Positions 45,163 through 54,117 are shown, counted from the first letter of the stretch. The stretch: 57,505 nucleotides of DNA from Photorhabdus sp. CRCIA-P01 (GCF_003545805.1 NZ_NMQR01000029.1:1-57505); one strand, 5' to 3'. Numbers and translations: made by a program. The notes: generated by a model not told the origin, from the sequence alone.

Positions 45163-45225
45163 ATGACAATATCGAAAATTTTAACTGGTGCAGCTATCGT
45201 GGTTTTATCTTCGTCAATATCTTAA
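45163..45225 (+). pseudogene. signal-peptide stump of a lost secreted protein
   Basis: AAAGGAG 5-6 bases before the ATG, then 20 codons giving 'MTISKILTGAAIVVLSSSIS' and a stop. This is a textbook Sec signal start that ends where the IS5-type transposase remnant begins, so the insertion probably truncated a secreted-protein gene. Confidence 0.55.
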
Positions 45226-45325
45226 ACGCTGGCGTGGTATAGCAACACGATATGCGAAAAATAGTCAGTCTTTCCTCACCGCTGTTCAGATCCGTTGTCT
45301 CACGCTCTGGCTACAAATCTCATGA
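45221..45325 (+). pseudogene. IS5-family transposase C-terminal remnant
   Basis: A frame without a start encodes 'LKRWRGIATRYAKNSQSFLT' then 'RCLTLWLQIS' and a stop, matching the conserved end (KRW-R-IATRY-K...) of IS5/IS427-group transposases. The rest of the element is missing. Confidence 0.65.
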
Positions 45326-45408
45326 CGATATTTTATAGGGGCTATTGACGTTTTGAGAAGAATTTTTAAATGAAACACCCAGAAAGCCGTTAAAACTGTT
45401 AACTGCGG

Positions 45409-45436
45409 TTGACAACATAAAAGGTTATATTATACT
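45409..45436 (+). promoter_or_regulatory. promoter of the toxin-antitoxin pair
   Basis: TTGACA (45409-45414), a 16-bp spacer and TATACT (45431-45436). The -10 overlaps an ATACTCAGTAT palindrome that could be an autoregulatory operator. Confidence 0.55.
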
Positions 45437-45466
45437 CAGTATTATAGAAATATCATGAGGGGTAAA

Positions 45467-45763
45467 ATGATTAAAGTAAATCGAACGCCCGAAGTAGAGA
45501 GATGGTTAAAATCTTTGAAAGACAAAACCGCAAAAGCAAAAATCATTATAAGAATTGATAGAATGAAAGAAGGTAATTTCTGAGATGCAGAACCTGTTGG
45601 GAGTGGAACATCAGAATTAAGAATTCATCAAGAGAAGGGATATAGGGTATATTTTTCTAATAGGAATAATGAAATAGTTTTGTTGCTTTGTGGTGGTGAT
45701 AAAAATACACAACAACAAGATATCAAAAAAGCGAAAGAAATAGCTAAAGAATGGGGATTTTGA
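45467..45763 (+). pseudogene. RelE/HigB-type toxin with an internal stop codon
   Basis: A 98-codon frame preceded by GAGGGG. It encodes an addiction-module killer protein: 'MIKVNRTPEVERWLKSLKDK', then, after codon 39, 'DAEPVGSGTSELRIHQEKGY', 'RVYFSNRNNEIVLLLCGGDK' and 'KKAKEIAKEWGF'. Codon 39 (45581-45583) is TGA where the family has a glycine (GNFG-D-A), so one base change (GGA to TGA) explains the break. The rest is intact and in frame, pointing to a recent inactivation. The antitoxin gene begins 1 base after the stop. Confidence 0.8.
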
Positions 45764-45764
45764 C

Positions 45765-46049
45765 ATGAATAAAGAGCTCAAAGAGTTTGATGTTGTTGAT
45801 TTTTTAAATGATGATGAAGATATTCAAACCTATTTAAATGCAGCGTTAGAGGAAAATGATACTAAATATTTATTTATTGCATTAGGCAATATCGCAAGAA
45901 CAAAAAATATCAGCCAGCTATCAAAACAAGTCGGAATGAGTAGAGAGGGTATTTATAAAGCACTTTCTGGGGAAGCAAACCCTACATTTAATACAGTGTT
46001 TAAAATAACGAAAGCGTTGGGTTTAAAATTACATTTCACAGGGGCTTAA
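45765..46049 (+). CDS. addiction-module antidote protein (HigA-like)
   Basis: A 94-residue antitoxin ('EDIQTYLNAALEENDTKYLF', then an XRE-type helix-turn-helix 'SQLSKQVGMSREGIYKALSG' and 'PTFNTVFKITKALGLKLHF'). It is intact, while its partner toxin carries a nonsense codon. The stop codon lies inside the terminator hairpin. Confidence 0.85.
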   Translation: MNKELKEFDVVDFLNDDEDIQTYLNAALEENDTKYLFIALGNIARTKNISQLSKQVGMSREGIYKALSGEANPTFNTVFKITKALGLKLHFTGA

Positions 46050-46064
46050 TTGCCCCGTTTTTTT
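46041..46064 (+). terminator. terminator of the antitoxin gene
   Basis: GGGGC (46041-46045) pairs with GCCCC (46052-46056), followed by a T-run. It overlaps the antitoxin stop codon. A second hairpin, ATGCCCT/AGGGCAT (46065-46087), follows immediately. Confidence 0.75.
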
Positions 46065-46392
46065 ATGCCCTATGCCTGTCAGGGCATGGGGGCTGTACAA
46101 ATCTAACGGAAGTAAAAGCACAGACTAAAGAAATAGGCTTAATTGGAAATCTGGAATGTATTAAACACCATCCCGTTTTTTCAGTAAAAGGGTCTGAAGC
46201 CCAACCGTACGGAAACGCACGATAAGTGCATTTTTCAACCAAATAATTTGGGGGCATATAAAGCACACTAAGTGTATTCTGACGCTGGTCAATAGCTTCT
46301 TGGCCGATTCGATCTTGCTGCTGGTCATTTTGGGGCTTGCGCCCACCCCTCACTTTGCCTTCAGGGGTTGTAAGCCGGACAATGGCATTCAA
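46063..46392 (-). CDS. hypothetical phage-type protein inside the inverted-repeat element
   Basis: A 109-residue frame without a clear function. It contains a Gly/Arg-rich segment ('LTTPEGKVRGGRKPQNDQQQ') and ends 'FVQPPCPDRHRA', a pattern reminiscent of the poorly characterised Ash/Icd-like proteins of P4-type elements; that resemblance is tentative. It opposes the antitoxin gene. Confidence 0.35.
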   Translation of the reverse strand: MNAIVRLTTPEGKVRGGRKPQNDQQQDRIGQEAIDQRQNTLSVLYMPPNYLVEKCTYRAFPYGWASDPFTEKTGWCLIHSRFPIKPISLVCAFTSVRFVQPPCPDRHRA

Positions 46393-46445
46393 TTAAGCTC
46401 TCATAACTGAGCTCCATAAGATGTACACGAAACGTCAACAGCCCC

Positions 46446-46604
46446 TAGGTAACTCTCTAATTGATTCTGGTTATAACACTTCCCGTGAATTGGAATACCC
46501 CATAGTTTACCAATATATGTGATTTATTTTAGGTTGTTTTTTAAACTAAAGCTGACCATAATTCAACCAAAAGCAATATTGCTTTTCATAATCGTCATTT
46601 TGGT
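46446..46604. other. gene-free spacer
   Basis: Nothing is recognised between the inverted-repeat element and the tail-fibre fragment. Confidence 0.35.
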
Positions 46605-47142
46605 CATTTATTGATACGTAAATATGCCCGATTTTTACCATATTGGATCCTGTTGAATGCTTTAACAGGCTGCCTTGGCAAAGAATGCTGTCAGTTAACT
46701 GGTTACAGAAAACCTTGGTTTAGTGGAAACCGTGAATTTGGCAAAAAGTGCGTATCCAAAATCAGGCGGTGTTGTAAATGGGAATGTGGATGCAACGGGA
46801 TATGTTTCCGGTAAGGGAGTATATGAAGCACCGGGTATTCGGGTATATAGTTCGATAAACAAGCCGTCACCCGGAGAACTAGGTGCATATACGACGGGTG
46901 ACTGTGATAATCGTTACGCCTTGAAGAACGCTGTTGGGGTGATTAATTTACGACTTGGAAGTTGGGTAACAGAGGGAGGATGGACAAACGAGACAAAAGA
47001 CTGGTCTGCTCCTTCTGGGCATGTCCTTGTTGGCTTGGGTACAGTAATGTGGAGTTCAGGAAGACAGCACCTTGCCAGTGTACATTATCGTCCTGTACAA
47101 GCATACATAAATGGTATTTGGGTAACAATCTCCTCAATCTAG
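46605..47142 (+). pseudogene. tail fibre fragment lacking the N-terminal anchor
   Basis: The open part (46723-47142) encodes 'LGLVETVNLAKSAYPKSGGV', then 'YEAPGIRVYSSINKPSPGEL' and a novel tip ('VINLRLGSWVTEGGWTNETK', ending IWVTISSI). These middle segments are nearly identical to the fibre at 52449-53480. Upstream (46605-46711) the frame is broken by a 1-base difference relative to the related copies at 50.8 and 55.3 kb, and the shared anchor is absent, so the gene is not a complete fibre. An intact tfa follows 10 bases later. Confidence 0.75.
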
Positions 47143-47151
47143 GGTGACATT

Positions 47152-47664
47152 ATGAAAACTGGTATTTTTACACCTTATATTCCAAAAGGTGGCATATCCT
47201 GTGTTCAATACTTAAGAGATGATGAAGGCAATGACTGGTATCAGATTCAAGAAAAATTTTTAGAAGAAACTGTCAAATTCACATTCAATAAGGATGGTGT
47301 TATCACTTCAATATCAAAGGATATATCTAGTTTATTCCCTATCTATTTATCCGTTGCTGAACTTGCATCAGAATATGTACCAACGGAGATAATTATCACA
47401 GATGGGTGGTTTTTTGACGGTAAGAAAATCATTAAGCGCATTTATACACTGGAAGAACAACGACAGCAGGCAAAGAACCAAAAGTCAGAAAAAATGATTG
47501 CTGCGAATGAGGTAATTCAGCCTTTGCAGGATGCTATTGATTTAGGAATAGCAACTAGCGAGGAAAAAGCCTTATTACTAGAATGGAAAAGGTATCGAGT
47601 ATCACTTAATCGCATTGATACTTCATTAGCATCAAAAATTATCTGGCCTGAACAACCAAAGTAA
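47152..47664 (+). CDS. tail fibre assembly protein
   Basis: A 170-residue Tfa with GGGTGA before the ATG. The C-terminus ('VIQPLQDAIDLGIATSEEKA', 'EWKRYRVSLNRIDTSLASKI', ending WPEQPK) matches the Tfa set of 7-13 kb. The N-terminal half is different ('YIPKGGISCVQYLRDDEG'), as expected if it is matched to a different fibre tip. It lies downstream of the anchorless fibre fragment, on the plus strand, unlike the other fibre-associated tfa copies. Confidence 0.83.
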   Translation: MKTGIFTPYIPKGGISCVQYLRDDEGNDWYQIQEKFLEETVKFTFNKDGVITSISKDISSLFPIYLSVAELASEYVPTEIIITDGWFFDGKKIIKRIYTLEEQRQQAKNQKSEKMIAANEVIQPLQDAIDLGIATSEEKALLLEWKRYRVSLNRIDTSLASKIIWPEQPK

Positions 47665-47671
47665 AATAACA

Positions 47672-47699
47672 ACGGCCTGCTCCCCAGGCCGTAAATTTT
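47672..47699. terminator. terminator between tfa and the glycosyltransferase gene
   Basis: CGGCCTG (47673-47679) pairs with CAGGCCG (47685-47691), with flanking A/T pairs and a TTTTT tract at 47696-47700. It lies between the convergent tfa and glycosyltransferase genes. Confidence 0.7.
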
Positions 47700-47704
47700 T
47701 AAAT

Positions 47705-48802
47705 TTAAGCGTTACAAACAGAACTATAAGTACTTATCGTTTCTGAAACCATTTTTCTCACATCAAACTCATTAACTGCTTTTTCCCTAGCTTTTTCAGA
47801 TAATTCTTTTAACTCTTGAGATGATAAATTAGCAATTAAATTTAAAACATTATATATTGATGTTTCATCCCCTGCTTTTGTGATCCAACCATTAACACCA
47901 TGATCAATATTTTCTGGTAATCCTCCGAAATCACTGACAATAACAGGCAAACTGCAAGCCATCATTTCTCTGCAAGCAAAACTGATAGTCTCACAATCAG
48001 TAGATAAAACAAACCCTATAGAAGCATTCTTTATATAATTAATAATTTCTTTATCATCATTAATATAACCCGTAAATTCAACATCGATGTGAGAGAAAGG
48101 AGCATCCACTAATTTATCTATATCTTCTTGGTGAGGAGTACGTCCAATAATTTTTATACGAAATTTATCAGATAGCTCTTTATTTTTTACCAAACATCTT
48201 ATCAAAAAATACCACCCTTTGTGTTCAGCGGTTCCAGCAGAGGAAATAAGTGTTATTTTCCCTTTTTCTATAACTGAATGTTCAGTTTTCCATTTATCGG
48301 TATCAATACCATTTTTTATAGTAACAGCCTGTTTATCAGAGATAAAAGAAGAGCATTGATTTCTAGTGGAGTCACTCACGAAAATAATTCTTTCATTAAA
48401 TTTTTTCAGCCTGATTTTGGATAACCAAGATACAGGGTAATGATTATGTTTTGTATAGATTATTTTACATCTCATTCCGAAAAATATCCTTGCGAGGATA
48501 GCGGTTTTATTGTCAGAAGTTCCATTAGTATGGATTATGTCTATTTTTTGTCTTCTGATAATTTGTGACAAAACCTTACAGGTTGTTACGAGTTGTTTGA
48601 GTTTATTAAGCTTGCAGAAAAAATAAAGAGGAACAACATTATTAAACCCGGAACTGGTAAGTTCTTTGTACAATCTGCTTTCAGGTGGACAAGCAATCAA
48701 CAATTTTCCTTTATTATAATCAAAATATTTAACTATATTCATGATATATGTTGTATGACCACCGCCATTACCTGTATGGAAATTTGTTATCATAATATTC
48801 AT
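47705..48802 (-). CDS. glycosyltransferase family 4 (GT-B), LPS-type
   Basis: A 365-residue retaining glycosyltransferase. The N-terminal 'NFHTGNGGGHTTYIMNIVK' and 'DIIHTNGTSDNKTAILARI', the acceptor/donor-domain 'LISSAGTAEHKGWYFLIRCL' and the donor-site E-x7-E-like 'DCETISFACREMMACSLPVI' fit family GT4. It is probably cytoplasmic and adds a sugar to LPS or another surface glycan. Low-GC codon use contrasts with the cobalamin genes. The next gene downstream of the same strand's promoter side is a phosphoethanolamine transferase. Confidence 0.82.
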   Translation of the reverse strand: MNIMITNFHTGNGGGHTTYIMNIVKYFDYNKGKLLIACPPESRLYKELTSSGFNNVVPLYFFCKLNKLKQLVTTCKVLSQIIRRQKIDIIHTNGTSDNKTAILARIFFGMRCKIIYTKHNHYPVSWLSKIRLKKFNERIIFVSDSTRNQCSSFISDKQAVTIKNGIDTDKWKTEHSVIEKGKITLISSAGTAEHKGWYFLIRCLVKNKELSDKFRIKIIGRTPHQEDIDKLVDAPFSHIDVEFTGYINDDKEIINYIKNASIGFVLSTDCETISFACREMMACSLPVIVSDFGGLPENIDHGVNGWITKAGDETSIYNVLNLIANLSSQELKELSEKAREKAVNEFDVRKMVSETISTYSSVCNA

Positions 48803-48894
48803 CGCTCACCTACTCTTATCTTTGTCATGAGTTAATTTCATCTAGAAATCAAGGCCAACACAGACCTTATTTACATTCTTCATAATATAAAAAC

Positions 48895-50445
48895 TCATCT
48901 TGGAATTTTATCTTCTGGTAATGAACTATACTTCATGATTTTATTACTAAAGTTCAGAACATCATCTTGGTTTTCACATAGTTCATTAGACAACATTTTA
49001 CAATTTTCAGGTATTGTAGACTCTTTAATACCTGTCCACTCTGAAAATAGCGTTAAGAAATTCATTGAATTACGTTGAGCGTTAATAATCTTACGTGACG
49101 TATCATCATAAGATGTAATAAACATAGGAACCTGATAATTTTGCTTATATTTATCATTATGAGCAAGCCTCATCTTCTTAGTATCTTTCTCAAAGAAAGA
49201 AACCCCATGATCAGCAAAATACATCAAAGACCAGCTCTTCTCATTTTTCTGTACTTCATCAGTAATTATTGATAGCAAGTTATCAGTGTTTTCAATGCTC
49301 TGTATATAGCAAGAAACCTGCTCTGACTTAAAAAACACCTTGTATTCATAATTTGTTCTAGTACAAGCAGGGGAGTGAGAACCCATTAAATGGATAACAA
49401 TTAGCTTCTTTTCTTTTTTATCCTCTAGGGCTTTTTTCACAATCGGTATTATATTTGTATCTAGCATATTTCTGTTAAGACCAGAACTGGATTCACCTTT
49501 TTTAATAAATAATGGAGAATCAGCCCTTGCTCCCATACTGGCAACTGGAGTATCAAATACTCCCATAGAACCTTGATTTGATATCCAGTAAGTATAAAAG
49601 CCAGCTTTTTTTGCTAATGTAACAATATTATTGCTTAAAATATTTTTACCAGCTTTGACCATTGCTAATGAATTTTCTAGTGATATTTGGGTTGATGGAC
49701 CTGCTGAGATATAATTTGTAAAAAGCGTCCCATTGGCAGTGCTCATAAAAGGTGTATTATGTATCGGGAATCCATACGCATTCATAAAATCTCTACGTAC
49801 ACTTTCTCCAATCACAACAATATAGGTACTATATTTGGACTTTTCTGATACTGTTCCCAATGAATCCTTTTCACTTAGTATTTGTTGCATTTTTTTATGT
49901 TCACTTTTCACCCTTATAAAATTGATAGTAGCATCTTTGACTGCTCTAATTTCAGGAATTCCAGAGTCAAGAATATTGAATTCCTTACCCTGTATAAAAG
50001 CTTTTAAAGGGTGATGTATTGTAGTAATTAATGCAAAAGAAAATAGAAGAACATTAACATTTCTATGTAAATTAATGCTTACTTTCAAAGATAACAAACA
50101 AAAGATCAAAATAAACGCACTAAAAAGATAGTGTTCAGTTGGAATAGAAGAGATGAATTCACTAGCCTCTTGTTCGTTTGTATAGAATAACGAAAGAATT
50201 GAGTTGAAGTTTGGTGAGCCATATGTAAGCCCGATAGGAGCATAAACGAGAGCTGCTATACCAAGAACGATAAGCAGAAGTTTGTAAACCACAGTGGCCT
50301 TGTTTAGTAATAGAAAAACAGAGAATATAGCGAACACATACGCTATTTTTAAGCGATAGCCTAAAGCTATATGAGTTAAAAGGCAAAAAATGAAGAGTGC
50401 AACAACTGGTAATAGCTTGATTAAATGGTTTTTTGTAAGTTTCAT
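48895..50445 (-). CDS. phosphoethanolamine transferase (EptA/CptA/OpgE-type)
   Basis: A 516-residue inner-membrane enzyme that transfers phosphoethanolamine to LPS or a related glycan. Four to five membrane helices lie in residues 10-145. The periplasmic sulfatase-fold domain has the metal ligand Glu214 in 'VVIGESVRRDFMNAYG', the nucleophile Thr252 in 'SAGPSTQISLENS', 'VIHLMGSHSPACTRTNYEYK' and 'YFADHGVSFFEKDTKKMRLA'. All catalytic elements are present. It may change surface charge and thereby phage or antimicrobial-peptide sensitivity (inference). Confidence 0.87.
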   Translation of the reverse strand: MKLTKNHLIKLLPVVALFIFCLLTHIALGYRLKIAYVFAIFSVFLLLNKATVVYKLLLIVLGIAALVYAPIGLTYGSPNFNSILSLFYTNEQEASEFISSIPTEHYLFSAFILIFCLLSLKVSINLHRNVNVLLFSFALITTIHHPLKAFIQGKEFNILDSGIPEIRAVKDATINFIRVKSEHKKMQQILSEKDSLGTVSEKSKYSTYIVVIGESVRRDFMNAYGFPIHNTPFMSTANGTLFTNYISAGPSTQISLENSLAMVKAGKNILSNNIVTLAKKAGFYTYWISNQGSMGVFDTPVASMGARADSPLFIKKGESSSGLNRNMLDTNIIPIVKKALEDKKEKKLIVIHLMGSHSPACTRTNYEYKVFFKSEQVSCYIQSIENTDNLLSIITDEVQKNEKSWSLMYFADHGVSFFEKDTKKMRLAHNDKYKQNYQVPMFITSYDDTSRKIINAQRNSMNFLTLFSEWTGIKESTIPENCKMLSNELCENQDDVLNFSNKIMKYSSLPEDKIPR

Positions 50446-50812
50446 ATTTATCTATCAATAGCACATCGTGTAGTAGTAAAATGCAGTTTAGCTTTCAAAA
50501 AGTAGAAAAAACGGAGATTCAATTTCTTCATCCATCCGGGTTTTCTATCAATACTATACTATGTATTTTTCGTCATGTGAATAAGAGAAATCTTAGTTAA
50601 CATTTAAACCAGAATACTTTGCTTGCAATATAAAGAACTATAACACAGAAATATCACTATAACCCCCAGTGTAAGAAAATACACATAATATGCCACATGA
50701 TAATAAATCATAGTAGCAGGAGAAAATAAATAAAATAATCCTTAAATATATGCATAGCTAATTTTACTGTATTTGGTCCTATTGAATATTTTGAAAAACT
50801 GGTTTATTAATA
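50446..50812. other. gene-free spacer
   Basis: AT-rich, and it should contain the promoter of the leftward LPS-modification genes. No other feature is recognised. Confidence 0.35.
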
Positions 50813-51635
50813 TTTTCTGTAGCCCATTAACTGCCGGTAATCTTTGTCAAGGCAGCTTTTAAAAGCATTCAATGGGACTCAATATGGTAAAAATCGGGCA
50901 GATCTAAGTATCAATAAATAACCGAAATGATGATTCAGAAAGAAATATATTAACTATGATGGAATTACGAACATTAATTGAATAATAAATATACAGAAAA
51001 TTAGCGTCACCTTGCTTTATTTGCTCAGAAATTTCATCACAACGCATCTCAAGCAGTCGCTCTTTCTAGACCTACCATAGCACCATATTCTGCAACATTA
51101 CGCATTAGCCAATTCTCTTACCCATAGTTCACTTGAGATAAATAAATTTACTTTGTGTGTATGCGTACGTATGTTGATGTCAGGTTGGGAGGATATGAAA
51201 TGAACTAACCTGATAAAAGAGCTGATTGCCGTTAGATGTGAACTTAGAAGGCTACAGAAGGAGCCACCAATAACCAGTAAGATTCTCCCGGTTTCATATC
51301 CTAAAAAAGATCTACCTATCGATACTGACAAATCTATAAGACTTTGGAGATCATTATGTTTTTCTCAGTAGGTGTTGAGTTGCCGAAAGATGAAAACACC
51401 GCGTATGGTCTGATTATTCCTGCGCTGTGTACAGAGAAGTATGGTTGTTTTTCTGCCACTGATAATAGAGAAAACATTGCGATAATGGCTCGTGAGGCTA
51501 TCTTGTTAACAGTAGAAGATATGGTCGCAAATAATAGCGCAGTTGAACATATTCAGGATACTGGCTATCTGGTTTATGCAAAAAACACAGAATATCAATA
51601 TGTTGATAGTTGGTTTGTTATCAACGTTGGTTTAG
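50813..51635 (+). repeat. ~820-bp direct repeat, left copy
   Basis: Closely similar to 55267-56110 in the same orientation. It includes a leftward tail-fibre scrap (50813-50950), the hicA pseudogene and the first 90 codons of hicB. A shorter, more diverged copy of its first ~110 bases lies in inverted orientation at 46605-46711. Confidence 0.8.
51195..51355 (+). pseudogene. hicA: hicA toxin pseudogene (copy A)
   Basis: The ATG at 51195 follows GGGAGGAT. Codon 3 is TGA (ATG AAA TGA), where copy B has TCA. The rest reads 'TNLIKELIAVRCELRRLQKE', then 'YPKKDLPIDTDKSI', recognisable HicA, but the G-S-H-H catalytic motif is absent and a deletion removes the 3' end and stop. It cannot make an active toxin. 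Confidence 0.72.
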
Positions 51636-52174
51636 GGGACACGGTGAATTTGGCGAAAAGTGCCGTGCCGAGTAGCCGGAAAATTAATGGGAAAGCACTG
51701 ACCGGGGATGTCAGTTTGAATGCCGGGGATGTGGGGGCACAACCTACAGGCAACTATGCTGTTCGCGGGGAAAGCTACACAAAAGGCGAATCTGATGGCA
51801 AGTATCAGCCGCGTGGGAACTACCAGCCTGCGGGAGATTATGCAGTTAGAGGGGAAAGCTATATTAAAAGAGAGAGTGACGAAAGGTATCGGAAAAGTGG
51901 AGTGAATACCAGTTGGGTTAGAGTAGGAGGAGCTGGGCTAGAGGGATGCACTATTACATTTAGTCGAGACGTTCGCGGTTCAACATTATTTGTTAAAAAT
52001 AAACAATAGGGAAAGTTCGTTCCTATTATTACACCTCCTCAGGATAATATTGAGGTTATGCAAAGTGTTCTTATGGGAGGAATTTTGCATTACAAACTCA
52101 CAAACAATGGAACTGTAATGTATATCATCTGGTCACCGGATGCAAAGTTTACTGAAGCGTATTTGTTATTATAG
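51356..52174 (+). pseudogene. hicB::tail-fibre chimera with an in-frame amber codon
   Basis: The ATG at 51356 with GGAG upstream. Residues 1-91 are HicB antitoxin ('FFSVGVELPKDENTAYGLII', 90-plus percent identical to the intact copy at 55848). From residue 92 the protein becomes a tail fibre ('GLGDTVNLAKSAVPSSRKIN', 'SLNAGDVGAQPTGNYAVRGE', 'SYTKGESDGKY' repeats). A TAG at 52007-52009 ends the first 217 residues. The same frame then continues 54 codons of fibre tip ('GKFVPIITPPQDNIEVMQSV', ending AKFTEAYLLL) to a TAG at 52172. The HicB DNA-binding C-terminus is lost. Confidence 0.8.
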
Positions 52175-52264
52175 AAAAAAGGGCTGTTCACCCTTTACCT
52201 TTTGTAAAAGATAAATTGAAAACTTGTCCCAGAGTGTTGCTTAAATAGGGTAGATGTTTTACAG

Positions 52265-52297
52265 GCTCCCGATATTGAATGGCCGAAGCAACAAAAT
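52265..52297 (+). pseudogene. tfa C-terminal scrap
   Basis: Encodes 'APDIEWPKQQN', the last residues of the Tfa family, downstream of the chimeric fibre tip where a tfa gene is expected. Nothing else of tfa remains. 52298-52448 is gene-free. Confidence 0.5.
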
Positions 52298-52448
52298 TCA
52301 TTGCAATATCAGCGCCATTTGGCCCTGATATTGTTTTGGTTTTTCAGGTTGCACCTAGTATCTGCGCAATACATTCTATCCTGTAACTGATATGGGGTAT
52401 TCAATCTGAAATCCGATTACTGTATTTGATTTTTTCATATTACTCATT

Positions 52449-53480
52449 TTATTCACTAATAATCACTTGATCCCAGTAAATAGGCGTCGCTACTATCACA
52501 AAACTTCGGGTTCCAGTAGTACGGATAGTCAGCCAGTTATCACCCATCAGAGTAAATACCGCTATCCTACCAATAGCCACTGGAATTGGTACTGGAAAAT
52601 ACCAGCCTTTCTGCGACCACTCTCCGAATCTCATGTATACTAAACGTCCTAAAATATCGCTACTGGTATTTATTGTGGCATCGACCCCAGCCCAACCAGA
52701 CCAAATAACTGTCTCCTGTGTTCTGAGTACCCCAGTATTTTTTTGTAAATATCGAGAGTCAGATTCGGACTTTGTGTATGATTGTCCTGCTAGGGCGTAA
52801 TTTCCTTTGAGTTGAAACCGCCTATCACAGTCACCCGTCGTATATGCACCTAGTTCTCCGGGTGACGGCTTGTTTATCGAACTATATACCCGAATACCCG
52901 GTGCTTCATATACTCCCTTACCGGAAACATATCCCGTTGCATCCACATTCCCATTTACAACACCGCCTGATTTTGGATACGCACTTTGCGCCAACTTGAC
53001 GGTTTCTGATAAACCCAAGTTTTTCACAAACTCATTTTTATTAGGAACATCTGCACCATTTTGGTTTTTGGATAATCTGCTGTTAGCATTATTATTTACA
53101 TCTGAAACTAGCTTCTGAGTTGCAGCAAGTGTATTACCATTACCAACCACCTCCGTAAGCTGAACAACACCTTTCTGTGTTAATGAGGCATTTGGTACTT
53201 CGGTTGCAATTTTTTGTTCTAACGCTCTATTTAATTGGGCCGCGAGTTTAACTATATCCCCATCGTCCAAAACATCATTGCCGGAATATGTTGCAATAAA
53301 ATTAGACACAACAGATGCTATTGTTGACGATTGACGTAATACCTTATTGAGCAAATGAACAGTAATATCATCTGGTGGAAATCCAGTTTTTAAACTCTGA
53401 TTTTCTTCATATTTTTCTTGACTCACTACATTTGCATTATTATTAATAGAAAAAGCTTTAAAATCATTCTTGTGATTCAT
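52449..53480 (-). CDS. phage tail fibre protein
   Basis: A 343-residue fibre with AAGGAAG before the ATG. Residues 1-130 are the shared anchor and tail repeat ('KNDFKAFSINNNANVVSQEK', QKGVVQLTEVVGNGNT). The middle ('LGLSETVKLAQSAYPKSGGV', 'SINKPSPGELGAYTTGDCDR') equals the segment in the anchorless fragment at 46.7 kb. The tip (250-343; 'TVIWSGWAGVDATINTSSDI', 'IPVAIGRIAVFTLMGDNWLT', YWDQVIISE) is related to the tip of the hicB::fibre chimera. No tfa follows on its strand. It is intact and in the same orientation as the 7-12 kb array, about 40 kb away. Confidence 0.86.
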   Translation of the reverse strand: MNHKNDFKAFSINNNANVVSQEKYEENQSLKTGFPPDDITVHLLNKVLRQSSTIASVVSNFIATYSGNDVLDDGDIVKLAAQLNRALEQKIATEVPNASLTQKGVVQLTEVVGNGNTLAATQKLVSDVNNNANSRLSKNQNGADVPNKNEFVKNLGLSETVKLAQSAYPKSGGVVNGNVDATGYVSGKGVYEAPGIRVYSSINKPSPGELGAYTTGDCDRRFQLKGNYALAGQSYTKSESDSRYLQKNTGVLRTQETVIWSGWAGVDATINTSSDILGRLVYMRFGEWSQKGWYFPVPIPVAIGRIAVFTLMGDNWLTIRTTGTRSFVIVATPIYWDQVIISE

Positions 53481-53740
53481 ATGTCTTCCTTAAATTATAT
53501 AATACCATTTCATAATCAATATATTTCAATAATTATAAAAATGATCCCTCTGCAACTCACACCAACCAAAGTCTAACTCAGAAAAATAATAATGCGTTGT
53601 TATTATTCCTTATGAGTTTAACTATTTTTGTATAATTAACAGTAATAATCAGTTCAACATTTTGGAATTGAAAATACATTCATAAATATATATTTAACAT
53701 ATTGAAGTTATTTTTCCCTTATCTCTTCTATCTTTTCCTA
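53481..53740 (-). repeat. tail-fibre leader (conserved upstream block)
   Basis: Shows the shared blocks TTAAATTATATAATACCATTT, 'agtctaactcagaaaaataat', 'aactatttttgtataatt' (53627-53644) and 'atatttaacatattgaagtt' (near 53690), in the same order as in the array of 1-12.7 kb. 53741-54117 beyond it is gene-free. Confidence 0.5.
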
Positions 53741-54117
53741 CAACTCTCTCCGCTTAACATTCCACTCTGAATCTTTAGGTATCTGAACCCTGACATCTAA
53801 TCTATCATGTTCAAGAATATCACAATCTCATCAATGCACTTGAGTCTCCAGTTCTGAAAACGGTAATCAAATGAAATTGTGAGTTGGTTTTGATGATGTA
53901 GCTAAGCAAGAATAAATATCTAAAATAAACTACACATTTTGATAAAAAATGCGTCACCGAAATTTTATCAATTCAAATGACATGTGAGATTTCTGACTTT
54001 GATTGCTATTGGGCTACATAAGCAGCCCTGTGATAAGAGTAAGATATTGTGTATCTACGTAATAAGTACAAATGATTTTACCATACTAAAAAGAATTTTC
54101 TTTATTTGAAAATAATT

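Larger units (their letters stand above)
45338..46445. mobile_element. 1.1-kb element bounded by inverted repeats, carrying a toxin-antitoxin module
   Basis: The left end GGGGCTATTGACGTTTTG (45338-45355) and the right end CGAAACGTCAACAGCCCC (46428-46445) are inverted repeats with 16 of 18 positions matching. TA flanks both sides (45336-45337 and 46446-46447), as expected for a 2-bp target duplication. Inside are a toxin pseudogene, an intact antitoxin and an unknown ORF, but no transposase. An alternative is that these are facing ends of two different IS5-type elements. Confidence 0.5.

Noticed and set aside
51098-51331. Minus-strand ORF opposite hicA copy A and its counterpart at 55613-55795
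   Set aside because: Both are antisense frames of the hicA pseudogene repeats and differ from each other at the ends.
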